This document shows positions 23,301-35,861 of a DNA stretch of 64,000 nucleotides, one piece after another (positions within the stretch are counted from its first letter, which is position 1; each line of letters begins with the position of its first letter). This DNA is from Orychophragmus violaceus. Its lineage: Eukaryota > Streptophyta > Magnoliopsida > Brassicales > Brassicaceae. Location: positions 43,907,270-43,971,269 of the forward strand of contig CM058239.1 in NCBI GenBank assembly GCA_030180135.1, written 5' to 3'. A program made the position numbers and the translations under genes. The notes beneath the pieces are model-generated. The model saw only the letters and a program-made list of their open reading frames with translations. It searched no databases and was not told the origin of the DNA.

Positions 23301-24670
23301 ATGGCACAGTGTAAAGGCATAAAGCGCGCCTGGTATGTCTAGGCAACAAGCAGGTCGAAGGACGAGATTATGCTGAGACATTTGCGCCAGTGGCGAAGCT
23401 CACAACAGTGCGAACCTTGCTGGAAGTTGCTGTTGCTAGAAACTGGGAGGTGCACCAGATGGATGTGCACAACGCATTTCTTCATGGTGATTTGAAGGAG
23501 GAAGTCTATATGAAAATGCCACCAGGTTTTTATTCGAATCAACCGAATAAAGTGTGTCGACTGAGAAAGTCACTGTATGGTTTGAAGCAAGCACCACGTT
23601 GCTGGTTTGCAAAGCTGACAACCGCACTCAAGACATACGGATTCAAGCAGTCTTATTCAGATTACTCGTTGTTTACTTACATCAAGAACGGAAAGAGTTT
23701 AAGGGTTCTTGTTTATGTCGATGATCTCGTGATCGCCGGAAATGATCTCACGATGGTGACCAAGTTTAAAGCATATCTAAATCAGTGTTTTAAGATGAAA
23801 GATCTTGGTAAAGTTAAGTACTTCTTCGGTATCGAGATAGCGAGGGGACCACTGGGTATGTTTCTTACACAAAGGAAGTACGCGTTAGACATCATCGCAG
23901 AAGCAGGACTTCTCGGATGTAAGCCAGTCACAACTCCGATGGAACAGAATCATAAACTGTTGTCGGATGAAGGTCCTTTGTATACTGATCCGGGTCGTTT
24001 CCGCAGGTTTGTTGGGAGATTAGTGTATCTCACCGTGACACGACCGGAACTCAGCTATCCTGTACATGTTCTCTCCCAAGTCATGCATAAACCCCGAGTG
24101 GCACATTGGGATGCAGTGGTTAGAATCATTCGATATTTAAAGGGTTGTTCTGGTCAAGGAATCATGTTAAAGGCAGAGAGTGATCTGCGTATTCGAGCGT
24201 ACTGTGACTCTGATTGGGCAGCATGCCCAAACACACGTCGGTCACTGTCTGCGTTTGTGGTGTTGCTGGGAGAATCACCAATTGCCTGGCGTACGAAGAA
24301 GCAAGATACCGTGTCCCATTCCTCTGCTGAAGCCGAGTACAGGTCAATGGCAGCTGCTCTTCGTGAACTGAAGTGGTCGAAACGACTTTTAGCAGATCTT
24401 GGAGTACAACATAAAGAACCGATGGATCTGTTTTGTGATAGTCAAGTTGCTTTGCATATCGCAGCTAACCCAGTCTTTCATGAGAGGACCAAACACTTCG
24501 AATCCGATTGTCATGCTGTAAGAGATGCTGTCCAAGATAGAATGATTGCCACGCAACATGTCCGCACCACAGAGCAGCTCGCGGACATGATGACCAAGGC
24601 GTTAGGGACACCATCATTCAAGTATTTGTTGTCCAAGTTGGGCGTTTGTGACTTGCACGCACCAACTTGA
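20374..24670 (+). pseudogene. Copia gag-pol polyprotein, interrupted by two stops and a frameshift
   Basis: ATG 20374 opens a gag with the zinc knuckle CSNCERTGHEKKEC. Protease follows (DTSASHHMTG; the usual active-site Gly is Ser), then the integrase HHCC region (LWHRRLGHP, CEVCFESKQTR). The frame meets a TGA at 21868-21870. Integrase continues in the same reading (HVDLWGPY, VRSDNGTEF, PQQNGRVERKH) until an apparent one-base insertion in a G run near 22390, after which the frame from 22445 carries on. A TAA at 23312-23314 interrupts just before the reverse transcriptase, which shows YVDD in LVYVDDLVIAG. RNase H (CDSDWAACPNTRRS, SSAEAEYR) ends at 24670. The order is gag-PR-IN-RT-RH, so this is Ty1/copia. 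The copy cannot make a full polyprotein by itself. Confidence 0.95.
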
Positions 24671-24677
24671 GGGGGAG

Positions 24678-24868
24678 TGTTAAGAGGATATACGAGAATC
24701 TCACGAGAATATCGGATGTGTATATCTCGAGTACAAGATATAGAAAGAGATCTTGATATTTCCAAATCTTGTTGTAGAGTATATCTCATCTCATTGTGTA
24801 TATATTGTAAGACTCATTGATCGGTGAATACAAGTTGACACATTCAATTCATTCTCTCTAAGTTTTCA
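24678..24868 (+). repeat. 3' LTR of the copia element
   Basis: 191 bp, apparently identical to 20116-20306 and followed by the duplicate TACCC. Confidence 0.95.
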
Positions 24869-24873
24869 TACCC

Positions 24874-25853
24874 TGAAAATAAATGTGAAACCTAAATAAG
24901 TTAGATATAAAGTTCTTTTGAAATTGTAAAAATTAAGTAAATCATAAAATAAACTAACCACTTGATCAACTAAAACCATCTCAATTGAATTAATTTTGTT
25001 GTTTCTGATTCCATTCCATAATTTCATGATTTGGACCTTTATCTTATTTCTATAGTAGGATTAGTTTCATTAATGAGAACAGTAGAAATTGATTTTCTTC
25101 GAAGATAAGCCATGACTTTGAATTAGAGAATTGAAAGCTAGTAATATTAGAAAATTGGTGGTGATCGTCGTGGGGCTTGTGCTGCTAATAATAATGAAAG
25201 AGCCAAGAATATGAAGTAGTTATATATAGAAATTTTATGTCAGTTGTAAAATCAAATTAATATTAGATAAAGCCAAATCACCTTAAACGATAGATATGGT
25301 ATATTTGTGTGTTAGTTGCAAGATATATCTTATATATTTTGTATATATGTGATAATATTAATGAGAGAGCTCCATTCCCTCAAAATCACTTCCCAAATAA
25401 TAGTATAGATTTGGGCTAAGCTCAAATCTAATTCTGTTTTTATCTTTAGAACATAAGACACAAATCCAAAAACAAAAATCTCATTGACCTTTCGTCCCAA
25501 GTTTATATAATCAACATTCACCATTAAATTAGATTGAATTCAGATTAATTTTTTTATATATACTATACTTCAATTTTGTTGGATTATAATTTATATTTTT
25601 ATTTAACTATCAATTTGAGTCAGAAAAGTTAAAATTTATGTGATGTCAAAAAAGAAGTTAGAATTTATATATGTAAATTGAATAAAAATTATCACATGAT
25701 AAATGTATCTATTTATAAAAAGAAAATCTTCAACAAATGATCATATTGATTCAGATGATCTTGCTATGATCATGGTATAAAAAATTTCGCCTTCGGTATA
25801 AAATGTTTCTGTCTCTGCCACTGGGATGGAGTAAATAGTGGAGTAAAGAAGTG

Positions 25854-25896
<43 letters not shown>

Positions 25897-26131
25897 ATAA
25901 ATGCATAGTCTAACATAATCGTATATCAATTTTGAAGAGCAGAGCACTATAATAGCTGCTGACCAAAATGACATTTTTCTCTCAAAATGGCAATGGTTCT
26001 GTTTCATGACCATTGATTAGTGGTGGAGAAGCGTAAAGGCAAAGGCAAGTGCAGCTTATGGAAGAGAAAGTGCATTACCTGATTTGATTCCTATATGTTG
26101 AAGCTTCAACTACACGAGACACATATAATGA
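24874..26131. other. AT-rich spacer with an (AT)n microsatellite at 25856-25893
   Basis: No gene was recognised. The only distinct feature is an uninterrupted 38-bp AT dinucleotide run. Confidence 0.6.
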
Positions 26132-26140
26132 AATAACTAT

Positions 26141-26521
26141 TGATTATGAGATATCTATTGAGATGAAGTTCTAATGATCAGAGGTGGATAGCTTAAAGAC
26201 TATCATTTCACATGGATACTAAGAGCTCTTGGAATAGCCAGACTAGGCAAGAAGCATCCGTGGACGGTATATGCGGATGAACAGTAAAAACAGTTTTGTT
26301 ATTCTAAGATATTTTGGATTAGCTTCTATTGTAACCCAAAATAGTCTAATAATTTTTGCTCTATATTGTAACTTTAGATTTTGAATTTTGAATCTAAGTA
26401 GACTTATTCTCATCTCCAATTCTCTATCTTGCTCTTATTCTCTCAAACTCTCTCTAATCTTCTTCTCTTATGTTTTGTGCTTAAATCTACAAATCTTTGT
26501 TTTATTCTCTTAATTCTAACA
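26141..26521. mobile_element. Candidate small insertion flanked by an 8-bp direct repeat
   Basis: A 381-bp segment beginning TGATTATGAG and ending TTCTAACA is flanked by ATAACTAT at 26133-26140 and 26522-26529. TG...CA ends suggest a solo LTR, and the CT-rich 3' half resembles an LTR leader. An 8-bp duplication is longer than the 5 bp expected for LTR elements and would fit a hAT insertion, but terminal inverted repeats are weak. The class is left open. Confidence 0.35.
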
Positions 26522-27029
26522 ATAACTATGTTGTCTGCGATTATTATACGGACTGGTTATTAAAACCAGAATATATTATCTACACTCACATTTAAATATC
26601 TGAACAACCTCAGGGGAAAAAAAAACACAGCCAAAACAGAATCAAGTTTTAATTTTCAGGGAACAAATACATCAATTGTAGACAAAAAAAGGAAAGGAGA
26701 AAAATAGATTATTAAATTTTCAAAGAACAAATACATCAATTCAAGACAAAAGTCAACTTTGTTTTATTAGCATGAATGTAAAGGGGGCAACAATTGAAAC
26801 CATTGCTTTGGATGGTTGGATGGTGGCAGAATCTCTGTCTATCTTGTCACTCCATCATAATCAGCAAAATGACTCCAATTTCATCAAAGTATAGGTTCTC
26901 GATAACTAACAGTCAAAGATTCAAAGTTTCTTCACGTAGTCTGCACCAAAAGAATTCAAGTATTCTGTGCAGTTTATGATTGATACTTCCTCTCATCCAC
27001 ATGTTGTTTCATGGCTGCCTACAAATTCT

Positions 27030-27905
27030 ACATTTTGCTTAGTCTCATGGCATCCATCATTAACAACATTGTCTTCATCATCTTTACTAACATGTGAAAG
27101 AGTAGATGGATGTGTTCAGTCCCATGGCCTCCCATGTGAGCATTGTTGCGTGTGTTTCCTCCACAAACATGTGGAAGAATGTTTGGATTACAAGGTTGGT
27201 TACTCATGGGTTGACCATTGACGAGATGTTGTATGCCGCATCTTTTTAATTGAACCTTAGAGTCCTCAAGATTGAGACAAAATTGTATATCAACGTGATC
27301 GTAGTTAAGTTGACCAGCTAAAGGCGTGATGTCTTTCTTTAGAGGGAAATAGTAGTCGATTATAATCAGATCCCCCCCCTCCCCCCCAACTTATGTGTAA
27401 AGAACTCTCGTGGAAAATCAGCATAATCAAAGTGATTCCCAAATATGTCTATGAACTGAAAACATACCTGGATTTTGAATGACTCTATTTTCGATTTGAC
27501 ATCACACAAGGTGCAAACCTTAAACCTCAGGAATGGTTTGGGGGGGTCGAGGGTATTTTATGATAGAGGTGATGTGAGGTAGAGGGATATTGGTGAGAGA
27601 GGTTCCAGTAGTACAGTGAGTGAAATATGATGGCACTTCTTCACTTGGTACTATCAGGTCCAGGAAAAGTGTTTGAGCATTGGGATCAATGTTAGAGCAT
27701 CTGGTGAAACCGAACTCGGCCATTGAGATGTAGTCATCATCAAGAGAAGAGGAAGTCTCGTCAGGGAGCATAGAGTTAATATTGTCTGTTGTTTCTGCCA
27801 CAACACTTGGCCTTTCATCCCAGCTAGCTTCAGTCAATGCATCACATTATGAAAAGTCAACCAATTCAAGATGTTTCAGTTTCAAAATGTTTAAGGATAC
27901 ACGTC
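27030..27905 (-). pseudogene. TNL pseudogene, piece 3: end of LRR and C-JID
   Basis: On the minus strand from 27905 the sequence continues an LRR exon, with an in-frame TAA soon after, then an open frame (27837-27520) holding VPSEEVPSYFTHCTTGTS, which matches the C-JID start of the intact TNL. After a frame break the C-JID resumes (FPLKKDITPLAGQLNYDHVD near 27350-27300, then QLKRCGIQHL) and a tail follows to about 27030. A C-rich run (27372-27389) interrupts the domain. The fragment ends exactly at ACGTC (27901-27905), the target duplication of the Athila element, and its reading is continued by the LRR piece at 45082-45360. It is therefore the 3' part of one TNL gene split by that insertion. 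Confidence 0.85.
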
Positions 27906-29084
27906 TGATATATCATAGTTTTTACCTATTTTAAGCCATGATATAAGTGTGTTTTAGAGTCTTTTGTCGTGTTTTTAGAGTCATTTCAGGTGTTTATTAG
28001 TTACATGCACGTTTGGGAGATTATTGGAGATATTGGAGCATTTTGGGCGAGTTTTGGAGCTTACCCCGAGAGAGATGATTTCACCAAGTCAGATTGATCG
28101 ATGCATCCTTTGCGTCGATCGTTGCACCCCCGAGACAGCACATTAATGAAGACTTTGGGAAATTGCAGTTTTGTCCCAGAAGTTCCAGCATTTACAAGAA
28201 GACCCCAACTCGTGATTTAGACTTTATAATTAGGTTTTTGGTGTTTTAATTAGATACGCTTTCATACTTTGAGCTGAGAGTTTTTAGATTTTTTGGGGCT
28301 GGTCTGAACCTGTATTGCTTCCTGCTTTTTGGAGAATATTTTGAATCCCTTTGCTTCTTTACTCTCTTTAATGTAATTTATTTATTCATTGATTATGTTT
28401 TCATTGATCATGTCTGAGTAGATTCATAGTTAGGTTTAGGGATTCTCGTTAGGGATTTCATGACTTGCTAGATTTGTTTATTCAGTTTAGGATTCATAAC
28501 TTATTTGTTCTTCAACCTGAATTGTGCTTAATACTAGTTTTTAACCTGATCACTTAGAATCTAGACTTTAGGTTATTACATTGACACGAAAGTGTGGTTT
28601 AGAATCTGAACTATTTAGGTTGAGCAATTTAATTACTCGCAAAGAAATTTGGTTTAATTGAATTGTGAACATATCGAACTTGCACTTAAGGCTAGTTTAA
28701 TCTGTTAGGAATTGCAAAGAAATTTGGGTTTCTGCTATTAGACTTAGAGAATTCTCGCAACGAAAGTTGGTTAATTCTATATTTGTGTTTGAGTTCTAGA
28801 ACCGGACTTAATTTGATCATGAATGATAATTGATTTGCTTGTCTGATTTCCTGAGAACTCCCTAGACTTAGCGCTTTTAGTTGATTGCTTACAAACCACT
28901 CCTGCTATCTGATTTACTTTTTTTGCTTGCTATTTAGTTTCTCATTAATTCACCTAGCTTAACTTGACAGTTCTACAATCTATCGTAAGGTCTAGAGTCT
29001 ATGTGGATTCGATACCCTATATACTACTAGTCACGACTGTGCACTTGCAGCATTAACTCTAGGGATAAAACTCTGAGCATATCA
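27906..29084 (+). repeat. 5' LTR of the Athila-type element
   Basis: 1179 bp, TG...CA. Compared with 43890-45081 it lacks one 12-base CGATCGATGCAT-type unit near 28096 and shows scattered substitutions. Confidence 0.93.
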
Positions 29085-29090
29085 AGTTTT

Positions 29091-29107
29091 TGGCGCCGTT
29101 GCCCGGA
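29091..29107 (+). promoter_or_regulatory. Primer binding site of the Athila-type element
   Basis: TGGCGCCGTTGCCCGGA lies six bases after the 5' LTR, the form usual for Athila/Tat-lineage gypsy elements. Confidence 0.88.
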
Positions 29108-29330
29108 ACTCTTTTGAGTCTTCGATAGATTTGAATTTAGATTTTAGACTAGGTTTTTCGTTTTTTGTTTTTGTTACTAATATTTCTCTATTTTTCTCTG
29201 TTGCATGTCTGATTTTCGCTTTGCATCGATAGACGCATTCTTTTGAATCGATCGACACAAGGTGAACCCGTAGTTGAATCGATCGTTGCATACTCCGCAT
29301 CGATCGTTGCAGGACGACTACCGACGGTTT

Positions 29331-31163
29331 ATGCAGACGCATGAGACCAGAAGTAATCCGAACGCGAATCTTGTGAATATCAGACTTGAGGAGTTTGCTA
29401 GACTAGAGAGAACGAACAGAAAAGGTCAACGAAAAAGGATGGTGCAAAATCGCTTGATTCTGAGACCTGATGCTCAAGGTGTTCTAAGGGACGACCAGAA
29501 CAACCGATACAATGATGCTGGGCAAAGGATTGATGCTAAGGGACGTGTGATCCCTGATCCTGAACCTGAACCTGAACCTGAAGGTCAGAGGCAGATGGTT
29601 CATGCTAATGATAAGACTCTTACTGACTACAACCGTCCGGATGAGTTCTATGCTAACCGGTCAGCAATTGTACCTCCTGGTTTTGAGAGGAATGCTTTTG
29701 AGATCAAGACTGTCTACTACTCTCTTCTTAGGAAGAATCCGTTCCAACGTCTCCCACATGAGAAACCCATAGACCATATTGACGAGTTTGAGGACTTCAT
29801 CACTGGAATGAAGTATAATGGGGTAAACTATGACTATCTGCATCTCAAGCTTTTCCCTTATTCTCTCGCTGGAGAGGCTGCAGCTTGGCTGAAACAACTT
29901 CCATCTGGGAAGTATACTACTTGGGATGCTGTGAAGAGAGAGTTCTTAAGACACTTTTATGATGATGCTCGCTATGATCAGTCGAGACAGGATATTCTCA
30001 CCTTCACCCAAGGTCCTACAGAGCCTCTTAAGTCTGCTTGGATGAGATTTAAGAAGTACCAATGTGATTGTCCTCACCATGGATTCTATGAAGTGACGCT
30101 GCTGGGCTTATTCTTCAGAGGTATTGATCTCCACTATCAGTCTGCATTGGACAATGCTAGGAATGGAAATTTCAATACAAGGACTCCTGAGCAGGCTAAG
30201 ACATTGATTGATAACTTGGTGAGCAGTAATAGCACCAAGACTGCTGATAGGAGAAGGAAGGAGTCTGGTGGGAAGATAGATAATCTGGAGATTGCTGATA
30301 TCAGGAACAAGTTGGACACTGTTCATAGTTTGTTGACTGGGAAGAAATCTGTCCACTTTGCTCAGGAAGTTGAAGTGTTCCAAGCTGAAGAAGATCATCA
30401 CGAAGAGGATGTGAATTACATTGGTGGCTCTGGTTTTCAAGGGAATAGGTTTGGAAATCAGCAAGGTAACATGTTCTTCAATGGTGGACAGAAGAGTGCT
30501 TTCACAAGCAATCAAAACTCTTCTGGATTTGGACAGAATGCTGGTTATCAAAAGCCTTTTCAGCAAGGTAATTCTTATCAGAGAACCTATGAATCATCTT
30601 CTTATCAGACACCTCCTGTTGCTAGTACTCATGAGAGTAAGATGGAAGCAATGATGGAACAGTTGCTGAAAGGTCAGACTAAGACTGATGTAGACTTCAA
30701 TAAGAAGTTGGACGCTGTGTATGAAGATCTGAAAGGAAAGTTTGAATCCTTGAGCACACATGTGAAAGAGCTTGATGCTCGGGTTGCACAGCCTGCTGGA
30801 TATGTAAAGAGGCCAGATGGATCTCTTCCGGGATGAACTGATGCTAATCCTAAGTACCAGTGCAATGCAGTGACATTGAGAAGTGGTAAGAAGTTGTTTC
30901 CTGCCCAGAAAAAGTAGTTGAGTTTAGAGGAAATCGTAGAAATTGAAGAGATGGAAGATGAGATCCGCGGATTTCACAATGCATCGACCGACGCACCAAT
31001 GCATCGATCGAAGCAAGGCGTAAACGAAGATTCCGAACCTAAACTCGACGCAGAGGTCGTAACAGAATCACCCAGCAACGATCGATGCACCACTAGCAAC
31101 GATCGATGCACCATTAGCAACGATCGACGCAAGGCAACTGCCGAGAGTTCAAACGCAAGCTGA
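29331..31163 (+). pseudogene. Athila gag, interrupted by two in-frame stops
   Basis: The first ATG of the open frame is at 29331 (MQTHETRSNPNANL); the frame is open from 29274. The product would be the retrotransposon capsid precursor: FARLERTNRKGQ, a PEPEPEPE tract made by a GAACCT hexamer repeat, then the conserved gag core (FHLKLFPYSL-like YLHLKLFPYSLAGEAAAWL; HFYDDARYDQSRQDIL). The frame closes with TGA at 30834-30836, then continues in the same frame (LRSGKKLFPAQKK) to a TAG at 30915-30917, and from 30918 to 31163. The last part is composed largely of CGATCG-centred words translated as NDRCT/HRSK. No CCHC knuckle was seen, as in many Athila gags. A frame change separates it from protease. 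Confidence 0.88.
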
Positions 31164-32596
31164 AGAAGTCAAATGAAAGGGTCTACAAGCCTAAGGTCCC
31201 TTTTCCTAAGAACCCCAGGAAAGCTAAGAACGATAGGCAATATGCTAAGTGCCAAGAGATCATTAAAAAGGTGAAGATTGAAGTGCCTTTGATTGACTCT
31301 ATGCAGACTACTCCTGTGATGAAGAGATGTCTTAAGGACTTACTAGCTGGTAAATGGTCTGATGAGGAGAGTGTAATGATGATCGCAGAGGTATGTAGTG
31401 CAGTGATTCAGGGCAGAATTCCTGAGAAGTTGAAAGATCCAAGAAGCTTTGTGTTGGATTGTAGTATTTACAGGGACAGATTTGAGAGATCTCTATGTGA
31501 TCTTGGTTCTAGTGTGAATCTTATGCCTTTCTCTGTTGCTAAGAGGCTTGGGATGACTGACTTTATGCCTACTAGGATCTCATTGGTCCTAGCTGACAGA
31601 ACAATCAGGATTCCTGAAGGAGTGCTGGAAGATGTGCCTATCATGATTGGCCAATGTGTGATTCCTACTGATTTTGTGGTTCTGCAGTATGGAGAAGAAC
31701 CAAAGGATCCACTGATTTTGGGTAGACTTTTCTTAGCTACTGTTGGTGTTATGATTGACTGCAGAAAGGGAACTATAATTCTGAATGTGGGTGATCTGAA
31801 GATGAGTTTCGATATGGACAAGCTTGTTAAGAGACCAACCATCGACGGACAGACCTTTTATGTGGATACTCTCAGTGATTTGGCTGCAGATTACTTTCAA
31901 AAAACACATGCTGAGGATCCACTGGAGAGAGCTTTACTGAGCTCTATAATGGAGCTGGAGTATCTGCAAGACGAGCCTGCAATCTACTATGCGAGGATAA
32001 TGGATTCTACTGAGCAAGTGATGCAATTAGATATATCTGACACGACACTGCATCGATCGACACCTTCAATGCATCGATCGTTGCAGGTCGACAGTGACTG
32101 GGCAGAGGAAAAGGCACTGAAGATTGAGCTGAAACAACTTACATCCGGGCTAAGGTACGCATTTCTTGGACCTAATTCGACATATCCAGTGATTGTTAAT
32201 GCTAGTTTGAACAACGCGGAGCTCACTTTACTGCTAAGAAAGCTGTGCATCGCAAGGCTCTTGGCTATTCTCTTGATGATATTTCAGGTATCTCTCCGGA
32301 GCTGTGCATGCATCGGATACATCTTGAGGATGAGTCTAAGACGTCTATTGAGCATCAGAGGAGGCTAAATCCTAACCTTAAGGATGTGGTAAAGAAGGAG
32401 ATCATGAAGCTCCTAGATGCTGGGATCATCTATCCGATTTCAGACAGTGATTGGGTTAGTCCAGTTCATGTTGTACCTAAAAAGGGTGGAGTTACAGTAG
32501 TGAAGAACGAGAAGAATGAGTTAATTCCTACAAGGACTGTGACCTGACATCGGATGTGCATAGATTACAGGAAGCTTAATGCTGCGACAAGGAAGG
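31164..32596 (+). pseudogene. Athila protease and start of reverse transcriptase, frameshifted
   Basis: The frame leading into 31271-32368 gives KVKIEVPLIDSMQ and an aspartic protease with CDLGSSVNLMPFSVAKRLG (31497-31552), the Athila-type DLG active site, followed by DPLILGRLFLATVGVMIDC. Near 32240 the reading shifts to 32245-32547: LDDISGISPELCMHRI, then DVVKKEIMKLLDAGIIYPIS and WVSPVHVVPKKGG, the N-terminal fingers of a gypsy reverse transcriptase. A TGA at 32545-32547 interrupts it, and MCIDYRKLNAATRK follows in the same frame up to the copia insertion. The broken reading is resumed at 39927. CGATCG words at 32049-32088 lie in the protease-RT linker. Confidence 0.88.
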
Positions 32597-33269
32597 TGTT
32601 GGGAATGTCCTGAAATCTACCGTACTATCTCTAGAAAGTATGATAAGTGTCGAGATCAGACATAAGTCATAAATACTGGGTGATCATGATGGCTTGCTAG
32701 AGTCCGCTCTTGATCTATAAGTTTAGGACTTATTACCAGTATTGTATGATCCCAAAGGGTCACACACCATAGCTAACGGGAAAGTTAAGATGGAATTAAT
32801 ACCGTAAGATGCTAAGGCATTTACTGTATTTGTACAGAGAGTTGGGCAGATAACAAATGGGCTTTTGTCTGTTTTGTGTCTTGGGCCCAAAAGTCTAATG
32901 GACCATAAGCTTAATTAATTAAACTTGGGCCCATTAGTGAATTAATAAGATTGCAACAAGGGTTTTAGAAACCCTAAGCCATCTTTGGCGATTTGGAGGA
33001 GGCAGCCGCGGCTCATCTCCCTCTCTTGCGTCTCTCTCTCTTGTGATTCCACTCGGTCTAGCAGCCTATCCGTGCTTGTAAGCGTGTGGATACCTAGGAG
33101 GAACAGGTAACCATCTGTTATGTTGATCTCGTCATTACCATTATTCCGCTGCAAAAGGTAATGTCCAGGTTTGTTCATTTGATTCGATTACAAGAACCTA
33201 GATCTGTTTAAGATTATGTGCTAGGTTGCAATCTGAGAATTGAACCATGGAAAAACGCATAATACATCA
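32597..33269 (+). repeat. 5' LTR of the nested copia element
   Basis: 673 bp, differing from 39254-39926 at about seven positions, for example 33264 (A versus C). Confidence 0.95.
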
Positions 33270-34970
33270 GTGGTATCAGAGCCAGGTCGTTAAGTTTTTT
33301 GTTGATTGGATAATCATGAAATCGATGTTTACTTTGTTCATAAGTTGAATTGGAAAAGTCAAATCGTTTTTGTCCTATATGATTATGGAAATCGATTGCT
33401 TGGTATCGATCGAACGTCCTCACGATCGAATGTTCTAAACGAGTGTTGACTTTGAAAATTGTTAAACTTTAGGTTTGTTAATGATCATAATTGAATGGAT
33501 CGTATGATTGTTAATGTTTAAAGTTCGATTTTGTCTTTAGGTGGTTCGATTGTATTGCTTGGATCGGTTTTGTCCTTTTGTGTCTGTTGACTTAGTGAAT
33601 CGATAATGGAAGAGGACAAAAATTGTTTTCTTGTTAAACGAATAACTTGAAACAATTCGCACATGCTTTTGTCTATGTAATTAAACAATCGCATGATCAT
33701 AAGTAATTGACAAAACGTTTTTGTCTTTCTTGTGTAAGTCTTGTTACGAATTATCACAAGTTTGGTTTGCTTTGTTTTGTATCATAAGAAACGATTTATA
33801 AGATTTGTAAAAAGTCAAAATCGAATTGATGATTAAGCTCAAAAGAGAATTTTGTCTTATTATTGTTGATTTAGCTTTGATAATTGTGGTTTGTTCTTCC
33901 CAAACCCGCGACAATGAACCGATCAAACCGATTGTGGTTCATTGTCAGATTTAGCTAAAACCGCGAGTTAGGTCAAAATTGGCTAAAACACAAGGTGTTT
34001 CTTCCCGGTTTTGGACTTAACCGAACCGATCCAATTTAATTGGTGGTTCAAGCGGTTAACCCAAATCGCGGTTTGCTGGAAATTATTTAATACAATTGGT
34101 ATTATTTAATTTCTGGTTAAACCGGATTTAAATTCAAAATTGAATTTTAACCTAAACCGAAAGCTGGTCTAAGTTTGATTTGGTTGGACCAAATAATTTA
34201 GAGCTGGTCTGGTTTAGTAAATAACCGATGGTTTTGACAGTTAATTTGGTCTTGGACCAGAATTAATAAACCGAATCGGTTATGTCAAATTATTGGGCCA
34301 ACTGGAATTCTATGGTCTTGGGCCAAGAATTGGGCCTATAATTTGTGACCCAACCCAAAATATTAATAAAATATTAAATTAGAAATTTCTACTTTTAGAA
34401 TGTTTCTAAATTTAGAAAGTTTCTAAAACAAGTAAGTTTCCCAAAATAGTAATCTTCTATTTTTGGAAATAAAACTTAAAATCCTCAAAACCAATATCAA
34501 GCTTGGATGTCTTTCCAATCTTGTCAGCTACTTAACGCTTATTCGATTATAGATATGGCTTACAGTGTGAGGTGTCTGTTTTCGCGTAAGTAAAGTAGTA
34601 TATAGTCACTAATTTCATTGGGAGTCCCAGACTTTAGTGATTATTTGGCTGTAAGAGATTGGTTTCCTTGACTGGGCAATCGGGAGTCCCGGGCCTTGAG
34701 ACATCTGGTGAATTGGGCCTTGGGCCCAATCCACAACCGAGAGTTATATGGATATAACTAGCTGTGTGTATGCTTACCAAGTAAAGCTGCTTCCGGGTGA
34801 CGGCCAGTGGCCCACTTTGGATTTAGCTGAACATGGGTCTCGGAATCATTGCATTCTTATGAGGTTAAACAAAGAAATTTTGAATGCAATGCGAGTTTTC
34901 TTATAAGTTATTAAGATTACTCTTTTATGAACTAAATAACTAAAACTCTATTTATCTCTAAATTTCAGTT

Positions 34971-35861
34971 ATGACTAGCACAAACAATCAAAACACTTTC
35001 TCGATCCGGTCTGTCCTTAAGATGGACAAACTGAACGGATCAAATTTCTTGACTTGGTCGCGGAACCTGAGACTAGTTCTCAGGCATGAGAGAAAGGACT
35101 ATGTCCTTGAGAAAGCTCTCCCCGAGAGGATCGGTCCCAAGGCCTCTTATGCAGTATTGAATGCTTGGAATAAGCATTATGATGATGCGGTAGATTTGCG
35201 TGGTCTGATATTGGCTACCATGGACTCAGATTTGCAGAAGCAATATGAGAACATGGAGTCGCCAATAGAGATGATCAGCAGCCTGAAATTGAGATTTCAG
35301 GAGCAGGTAAGAGTGGAGAGATACCAGTTGGTTAAATCTCTCACTAGCTGCAAGCTACCAAATGATCATCCAGTAAGTCCTCATGTCAGTAAAATGATGG
35401 GTTACGTTGATAACCTGAGGAAACTGGATTATCAAGTTAGCCAAAAATTGGCAATTGAGATCATTCTGCAGTCACTGCCGTCAAGCTATGATAAGTTCGT
35501 AAGGAACTATATCAAAAAAGGCTTAACGAAGACGCTGACTGAACTGCATGATATGCTCAAGACAGTTGAGCCAAACGTGAAGAGTACCCTGTATAATCTC
35601 ATAATGGAGAAGGGTAGGTTTACTAAACCTAATGCTGACAAGGGTGAAGACAAAGTTGTCAAGATTTTGAATCATGGCAAGCGTGTGTCTTCTGAGCCCG
35701 AGTCAGATACCTCTTACGTTGGTAAGTGCTGCTACTGTAATGAGACTGGGCATTGGAAGAGAGATTGCATTAAATTCATGGAAGATTATGAGGAGTTGAA
35801 GTCGATGTATGAGACTACTTCCTCAGGTATTCATGTTATTACTTCAAGTTATACCTTATAG
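34971..35861 (+). CDS. Gag protein of the nested copia element
   Basis: An intact 296-residue frame from ATG 34971. It starts MTSTNNQNTFSIRSVLKMDK and includes KLNGSNFLTWSRNLRLVLRHE, the UBN2-type gag opening, LPSSYDKFVRNYIKKGL in the middle, and one zinc knuckle CYCNETGHWKRDC near residue 255. It would form the virus-like particle shell and bind the element RNA. In autonomous relatives the frame continues into protease; here it stops at 35859-35861, and downstream pol is fragmentary. As the only intact gene of this element, it might still make particles usable in trans, which is inference. Confidence 0.88.
   Translation: MTSTNNQNTFSIRSVLKMDKLNGSNFLTWSRNLRLVLRHERKDYVLEKALPERIGPKASYAVLNAWNKHYDDAVDLRGLILATMDSDLQKQYENMESPIEMISSLKLRFQEQVRVERYQLVKSLTSCKLPNDHPVSPHVSKMMGYVDNLRKLDYQVSQKLAIEIILQSLPSSYDKFVRNYIKKGLTKTLTELHDMLKTVEPNVKSTLYNLIMEKGRFTKPNADKGEDKVVKILNHGKRVSSEPESDTSYVGKCCYCNETGHWKRDCIKFMEDYEELKSMYETTSSGIHVITSSYTL

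Larger units (their letters stand above)
20116..24868 (+). mobile_element. Ty1/copia retrotransposon, full length, very recent
   Basis: It is bounded by two 191-bp LTRs (20116-20306, 24678-24868) that I read as identical, and flanked by the perfect 5-bp duplication TACCC (20111-20115, 24869-24873). The primer binding site TGGTATCAGAGCGG follows the left LTR directly (20307-20320), and the polypurine tract GAGGGGGAG precedes the right LTR. The total length is 4753 bp. It encodes gag, protease, integrase, reverse transcriptase and RNase H in the Pseudoviridae order, with disabling lesions (see the gag-pol entry). Confidence 0.97.

Noticed and set aside
27372..27389. C-rich run as a G-quadruplex regulator
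   Set aside because: It interrupts a pseudogene C-JID; slippage is the simpler explanation.
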